Virus record (IMG/VR): IMGVR_UViG_3300006789_000045
Location: 1 to 45,310 of that record
Length of the DNA stretch: 45,310 bases
DNA from: a virus
Strand: one strand, 5' to 3'
Shown here: piece after piece, positions 42,620 to 45,310 of the stretch
How the letters are laid out: each line of letters begins with the position of its first letter
Position numbering within the stretch: the first letter of the stretch is position 1
Notes under the pieces: generated by a model
What the model was told of the DNA's origin: nothing
Databases searched by the model: none
Seen by the model: the letters and a program-made list of their open reading frames with translations, nothing else
Position numbers and translations under genes: made by a program

Positions 42620-42955
42620 ATGTCGACTGGAATTATATTTTTTATAATTGGAAACATACTTGCATGGTTCCAGTACAACTCTCAATTTGTCTGGCCATGG
42701 TGGAAAGATAAGCCTCTCTTATCTAGCCTATTGTTTTCCATACCGGTAGGGCTGTGTTTCTGGTATGCTATACGCAATATTGTGCTGAATACTGATCAAC
42801 TGTGGTCTTCAAAGCTAATAGGCTTTGGGGTGTCAAATATAATTTTTGGTTTGCTGACTTATATCTTCCTAAAAGAAAGCGTCTTCGAGCCCAAGATTAT
42901 GGTTTGCCTATTTCTTTCTTGTATAATCATAGCCATTCAGGTTTTTTGGAAATAG
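42620..42955 (+). CDS. Small multi-pass membrane protein (111 aa)
   Basis: Four hydrophobic segments (~4-19, ~35-55, ~67-85, ~92-110; for example IIFFIIGNILAWF, LLSSLLFSIPVGLCFWYAI, MVCLFLSCIIIAIQVFW) give a compact four-helix membrane protein, similar in outline to half of a small drug/metabolite transporter. The segment GFGVSNIIFGLLTYIFLKES resembles DMT-type helices. No catalytic site is visible. Candidate roles are transport or a holin-like function; neither is shown. Confidence 0.6.
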   Translation: MSTGIIFFIIGNILAWFQYNSQFVWPWWKDKPLLSSLLFSIPVGLCFWYAIRNIVLNTDQLWSSKLIGFGVSNIIFGLLTYIFLKESVFEPKIMVCLFLSCIIIAIQVFWK

Positions 42956-42968
42956 TTTATTTTTTTTC

Positions 42969-42996
42969 TTGACTATCTTTACAGGGTGTTTACTCT
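42969..42996 (+). promoter_or_regulatory. Sigma70-like promoter before Hsp20 (TTGACT-N16-TACTCT)
   Basis: TTGACT (42969-42974), 16-nt spacer, TACTCT (42991-42996); nearly identical to the groEL promoter, suggesting the two chaperone genes are expressed together. Confidence 0.6.
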
Positions 42997-43062
42997 TTTA
43001 AAAGCTGGTGTTTTGCTGGTAAGGAAACAACGGCTTAACTTGCTTAATAAGGAGAAAATATT

Positions 43063-43491
43063 ATGACTACACTTACTGCTTACAGACCGAGCCTTCTTGG
43101 CCATGGCGTGTTCAACGAGATCTTCGATTCAATGTTGGATTTTCCGCAATTGATGCAGAGGACAACACAGGGCTACCCTGTCGCTGATATTTATAGAGAA
43201 GATGGAGGAGATACTGTAATGGAATTTGCCCTGGCGGGATTTTCTAAGGAGGATCTTTCTATTGAGATCAAATCAGAAAAGAAAAGCATTACGGTCAGTG
43301 CGAATAATGATAACCTCGATATACGTGAACGTAACCGTCGTGTTGCTCGCCGAAGTTTTTCCAAGACCTACGTAAACTACGATAATAATTTGGATCTCGA
43401 AGCCGTACGCGCCGAGTTCGAAAACGGGCTACTCAGATTGGTTATCCCGACACGAGCCGAAGCCAAGCCCCTTCGCGTAGAAATTAAGTAA
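43063..43491 (+). CDS. hsp20: Small heat shock protein Hsp20 (142 aa)
   Basis: Alpha-crystallin-type holdase that keeps unfolded proteins soluble. PVADIYREDGGDTVMEFALA and GFSKEDLSIEIKSEKKSITV begin the domain; RRSFSKTYVNYDNNLDLEAV, then RAEFENGLLRLVIPTR, carry the family's (F)S...LP..V....A...NG.L.I.IP pattern. The usual I/V-x-I/V tail motif is represented by LRVEIK. Length matches IbpA (137 aa). Hsp20 genes are common in marine T4-like phages. Confidence 0.93.
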   Translation: MTTLTAYRPSLLGHGVFNEIFDSMLDFPQLMQRTTQGYPVADIYREDGGDTVMEFALAGFSKEDLSIEIKSEKKSITVSANNDNLDIRERNRRVARRSFSKTYVNYDNNLDLEAVRAEFENGLLRLVIPTRAEAKPLRVEIK

Positions 43492-43513
43492 ATTAATTTT
43501 TAAATTCTTTGAG

Positions 43514-43541
43514 TTTGCTCCCCTGTGATTATAGTTATATA
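43514..43541 (+). promoter_or_regulatory. Sigma70-like promoter before peptide deformylase (TTTGCT-N16-TATATA)
   Basis: TTTGCT (43514-43519), 16-nt spacer, TATATA (43536-43541), predicted start near 43548. It lies inside the inverted repeat 43517-43565. Confidence 0.5.
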
Positions 43542-43565
43542 AGACAGCATATGATCACGGGGAGC
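43517..43565 (+). promoter_or_regulatory. RBS-sequestering hairpin before peptide deformylase
   Basis: GCTCCCC-T-GTGAT (43517-43529) pairs with ATCAC-GGGGAGC (43554-43565), 12 bp with one bulged T and a 24-nt loop. The right arm contains GGGGAG, the ribosome site of the GTG at 43574. A transcript from the internal promoter would lack the left arm. Confidence 0.6.
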
Positions 43566-43573
43566 CCAAAAGG

Positions 43574-44026
43574 GTGGCATACGTATACGTAACGGATATA
43601 AGGAAGCTAGCGAAAGTTTGTGAGCCATGCGTATCCAAATTGGATGGTATACAAATAGGCAATAAGCTTATTGAGATACTTGCTCAAGAGCCCGACGCCA
43701 TCGGCCTAGCCGCAAATCAAGTAGGGATCGACGCAGCAGTATGTGTTATAAAAGCTGCAAAGCCGCTTATTCTCATAAACCCTAGGATAGTTGGCAAGTT
43801 CGGAAAAAGTTTCTTTCAAGAGGGTTGTCTTTCCTTCAAGGGTGACTATGTTTTAACTGAAAGATGGACCGATATCGTTGTTACGAACGACAATCACACT
43901 AACCAATTATTTTTTTCTTTTGAGAAGAACGCTTTGGAGTGTGTTTGTGTACAACACGAAATTGATCATCTAAATGGAACCACGATGTTTGATCGTGCTG
44001 TAGACAAGGAGTTATTTGATGTCTAG
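43574..44026 (+). CDS. def: Peptide deformylase (150 aa)
   Basis: Removes the N-formyl group from new proteins. All three PDF motifs are present: GLAANQVG at 44-51, EGCLS at 83-87, and QHEIDHLNG with metal-binding His128/His132 and catalytic Glu129. Similar in length to bacterial PDFs (~165 aa) and without a C-terminal extension, as in marine phage PDFs. The start is GTG at 43574, with GGGGAG in the right arm of a hairpin. It overlaps the next gene by 8 nt. Confidence 0.95.
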   Translation: MAYVYVTDIRKLAKVCEPCVSKLDGIQIGNKLIEILAQEPDAIGLAANQVGIDAAVCVIKAAKPLILINPRIVGKFGKSFFQEGCLSFKGDYVLTERWTDIVVTNDNHTNQLFFSFEKNALECVCVQHEIDHLNGTTMFDRAVDKELFDV

Positions 44027-44204
44027 ATTTTATGGTAGCACTAGTGTACTTCCCACTAACAAAAAGAAGACCAGCCAAGGCGCCGGAAGTTATACAAAAA
44101 AGTCTCACTCCGGTGGCGAAGCTTTTCACAATGGTCAACGCACCGGGTCACCACCGGGCGCTAGTCACCGTCGCCGCAAGCCATCCAGGGGCCAAGGCAG
44201 TTGA
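44019..44204 (+). CDS. Small basic Gly/Ser/Lys-rich protein (61 aa)
   Basis: MSRFYGSTSVLPTNKKKTSQ ... RRRKPSRGQGS: low complexity, no hydrophobic core, with an Arg/Lys-rich RGQG end, probably disordered and nucleic-acid binding. ATG 44019 with AAGGAG (44006-44011) is preferred over the adjacent TTG at 44016. I recall short phage proteins with similar basic RGQG-type tails, but no function is known. It overlaps the def stop and, by 4 nt, the TTG of the next gene. Confidence 0.6.
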   Translation: MSRFYGSTSVLPTNKKKTSQGAGSYTKKSHSGGEAFHNGQRTGSPPGASHRRRKPSRGQGS

Positions 44205-44353
44205 CCGATGGACCCCAGCCTATCTGGCAAGAGCTAGCTATTCCCTCCGCGGAGGAGAGAAGGCTTTACGAGGAGTGGGTGAGACAACGAGAAGAAGAGG
44301 AAAAACAACGTGAGCAAAGAGAAAATGAGCGCGTAATAGTTATCGATATATAG
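44201..44353 (+). CDS. Short charged coiled protein with TTG start (50 aa)
   Basis: Translates as MTDGPQPIWQELAIPSAEER followed by RLYEEWVRQREEEEKQREQR and a hydrophobic end VIVIDI. The TTG at 44201 overlaps the previous TGA (TTGA), and AAGG lies just upstream. The coiled, Glu/Arg-rich helix and clean operon spacing argue that it is real despite its size. Function unknown. Confidence 0.6.
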   Translation: MTDGPQPIWQELAIPSAEERRLYEEWVRQREEEEKQREQRENERVIVIDI

Positions 44354-44364
44354 GAGAAATAACT

Positions 44365-44547
44365 ATGAGAGTATACGTCCCTGACAAGAAGGAGCACGTA
44401 ATTAATGAAGTTCTTCAAGAGCTTTACATGTTGAAGAAGGCTATCGACTATGGATCTGGTACTCCCGATAGTAGAATTGGTATGATCGATCGTATCAGAG
44501 ACAAATTAAAGACTCTTCTCTCGAAAGAGAAGGCAGGTGAGATGTGA
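44365..44547 (+). CDS. Short helical protein (60 aa)
   Basis: MRVYVPDKKEHVINEVLQEL ... SRIGMIDRIRDKLKTLLSKE: two amphipathic helices, no family recognised. GGAG lies upstream. It overlaps the next small gene's GTG start by 4 nt (GTGA). Confidence 0.6.
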   Translation: MRVYVPDKKEHVINEVLQELYMLKKAIDYGSGTPDSRIGMIDRIRDKLKTLLSKEKAGEM

Positions 44548-44702
44548 AAGCGTTAATTATCCTGGCGATAATCGCTGTTTTGTCAGCGCCATATTGTATA
44601 GATAATAGTGTAACTGTGGGCCAAATAGCCAAAGATGTCAAGAAGACTACCGGAAGAGTTGTCGACAGCATCCAAGAAGAGGCCTCTGATTATTCCAAAT
44701 AA
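44544..44702 (+). CDS. Short exported-type protein with GTG start (52 aa)
   Basis: The N-terminus MKALIILAIIAVLSAPYC is a signal-peptide- or membrane-anchor-like segment, followed by a ~34-residue polar tail (VGQIAKDVKKTTGRVVDSIQ). AGGTGAG upstream and GTGA overlap with the preceding stop support translation. Likely envelope-located; a role in lysis or superinfection exclusion is possible but unshown. Confidence 0.55.
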   Translation: MKALIILAIIAVLSAPYCIDNSVTVGQIAKDVKKTTGRVVDSIQEEASDYSK

Positions 44703-44706
44703 TTTA

Positions 44707-44734
44707 TTTACTATTTTTTTATAGTGAGTATATT
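44707..44734 (+). promoter_or_regulatory. Sigma70-like promoter (TTTACT-N16-TATATT)
   Basis: TTTACT (44707-44712), 16-nt spacer, TATATT (44729-44734), just upstream of the lipoprotein-like gene. Confidence 0.5.
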
Positions 44735-44766
44735 TATAATTCATAATTTTTTAAAAGGAGATGATT

Positions 44767-44982
44767 ATGAAGGTTCTATTTGCAATGATTTTGCTAATGA
44801 TTGTAGCTGCTTATGGCTGCGCTACTGATGATTCACCTGTTCTGGAGCAAACCACTAGCGATGTTGTGGAGATTGGTGACATCACAGTTGAGGATGTTGA
44901 AGAGTTGTTAACTCCCGATGTGGAAGTTTCTCTTGACGATGCCGATACTGCTTCTACAGTAGAAGAGGACGTAGAAAACTAA
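44767..44982 (+). CDS. Small acidic lipoprotein-like protein (71 aa)
   Basis: MKVLFAMILLMIVAAYGC gives a short signal peptide ending at a cysteine in a lipobox-like context (A-Y-G-C), followed by a strongly acidic tail (VEIGDITVEDVEELLTPDVE). ATG 44767 fits AAGGAG (44755-44760); an upstream in-frame ATG at 44761 would abut the ribosome site. Probably anchored in the cell envelope; function unknown. Confidence 0.6.
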   Translation: MKVLFAMILLMIVAAYGCATDDSPVLEQTTSDVVEIGDITVEDVEELLTPDVEVSLDDADTASTVEEDVEN

Positions 44983-45001
44983 ACTAAAACTTACGTTTTG
45001 T

Positions 45002-45018
45002 GCGCTTCGGCGCTTTTT
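45002..45018 (+). terminator. Weak terminator-like hairpin before tRNA-Leu
   Basis: GCGC-TTCG-GCGC (45002-45013), a UUCG tetraloop, followed by five T (45014-45018), ending exactly at the tRNA 5' end. It may terminate the lipoprotein transcript or guide tRNA processing. Confidence 0.45.
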
Positions 45019-45106
45019 GGCCCTGTGGTGGAATTGGCATACACATCAGACTTAAAATCTGACGCCTATACTGGGCTTGCGGGTTCGAGTCCCGCCGGGG
45101 CTACCA
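45019..45106 (+). tRNA. tRNA-Leu (anticodon UAA)
   Basis: Class II tRNA with all arms: acceptor GGCCCTG/CGGGGCT (two G-U pairs), D-stem GTGG/CAC, anticodon stem TCAGA/TCTGA with loop CTTAAAA (anticodon TAA), a long variable arm (CGCCTATACTGGGCT), T-stem GCGGG/CCCGC with TTCGAGT loop. Discriminator A and CCA (45104-45106) are encoded. It reads UUA, which suits an AT-leaning phage. Confidence 0.93.
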
Positions 45107-45130
45107 GGATACTACATAAGGAGTAGAATT

Positions 45131-45229
45131 ATGAACAACATGCATCATTTAGAAAGCGATAAGTTCTTTACAAGGATTATGATTGGCTTGACCATTGGTA
45201 CTGTAATTTTTGTGCTATTTGGACTATAA
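45131..45229 (+). CDS. Tiny membrane protein between the tRNAs (32 aa)
   Basis: A 12-residue polar N-terminus (MNNMHHLESDKF) then one hydrophobic segment (IMIGLTIGTVIFVLFGL). AAGGAG lies 7 nt upstream of the ATG. The ribosome site and clear membrane segment support it despite its size. Function unknown. Confidence 0.5.
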   Translation: MNNMHHLESDKFFTRIMIGLTIGTVIFVLFGL

Positions 45230-45232
45230 TTT

Positions 45233-45307
45233 GCTGGCGTAGCTCAATGGCAGAGTGTCACGTTGCCAACGTGAATGTTGTCAGTTCGAATCTGACCGCC
45301 AGCTCCA
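45233..45307 (+). tRNA. tRNA-Gly (anticodon GCC)
   Basis: Acceptor GCTGGCG/CGCCAGC is perfect; anticodon stem TCACG/CGTGA with loop TTGCCAA (anticodon GCC); T-stem GTCAG/CTGAC with TTCGAAT loop. Discriminator T followed by CCA (45305-45307). The D-arm begins AGCTCAATGG. It reads GGC/GGU. Confidence 0.93.
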
Positions 45308-45310
45308 TCT

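Noticed and set aside
44032-44313. 93-aa open frame overlapping three small genes
   Set aside because: It crosses the 61-aa and 50-aa genes in another frame, has no ribosome site, and its Arg/Ala/Gly content looks like out-of-frame reading of basic codons.
1-45310. CRISPR array, insertion sequence, integrase or attachment site
   Set aside because: No regularly spaced repeats, transposase or integrase motifs were seen; the tRNAs lie among phage genes, with no sign of integration.

Overview
The window is one dense, one-directional stretch of the genome of a large contractile-tailed (myovirus) phage, distantly T4-like. All genes are on the + strand, many starts overlap the previous stop (ATGA, TAATG, GTGA), and the core set is T4-type: a gp23-like capsid protein, neck proteins, gp18/gp19-like sheath and tube, baseplate hub proteins, gp32, UvsX, gp41-like helicase and RNase H. 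Class II ribonucleotide reductase, Hsp20, peptide deformylase, glutaredoxin and dUTPase fit a phage of an aquatic Gram-negative bacterium, but the host cannot be named from the sequence.

Layout. 1-18.5 kb is the virion block: major capsid protein (cut by the left edge), three small virion-type genes, three neck or tail-completion genes, a very large tail sheath (1152 aa), tail tube, a gp26-like hub assembly gene interrupted at a run of eight T, a tape-measure-like protein, a gp48/54-like tube initiator, a LysM-like wedge protein, a 954-aa hub-like protein and a 441-aa orphan. At 18.5-20.6 kb an unusual coupled pair follows: a compact family-A DNA polymerase without a recognisable exonuclease, and a protein laid out like an FtsZ/tubulin GTPase. 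20.6-28 kb holds gp32, a small membrane protein, UvsX, dCMP deaminase, RNase H, DnaB-type helicase and B12-dependent RNR. 28-31 kb holds GroES, an exported lytic transglycosylase, a nucleotidyltransferase-like pair and small proteins. 31-36.5 kb holds a full-length bacterial-type DnaE polymerase, dUTPase, DUF3310 and an IMPDH/GMP-reductase-like enzyme. 36.4-45.3 kb holds a small sigma-region-4-like protein, an acidic scaffold-like protein, ClpP, GroEL, glutaredoxin, Hsp20, peptide deformylase, several tiny proteins and two tRNAs (Leu-UAA, Gly-GCC).

Regulation. Two promoter classes can be read. The exact 9-mer ACTATTTAT lies 30-62 nt upstream of five structural genes, with a one-mismatch copy before a sixth, and is a candidate late promoter. 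A sigma70-like class, TT(G/T)(A/G)C(T/A)-N16-TA-rich, precedes gp32, the gene after RNR, GroEL, Hsp20, deformylase and a lipoprotein gene. Two leaders look like RNA switches: a possible pseudoknot before gp32 and an RBS-sequestering hairpin before deformylase that would form only in read-through transcripts.

Most notable: a T4-style recombination/replication set served by a bacterial family-C polymerase plus a second, minimal family-A polymerase coupled to a putative tubulin-like filament protein, alongside a full phage proteostasis set (GroEL, GroES, ClpP, Hsp20, deformylase).
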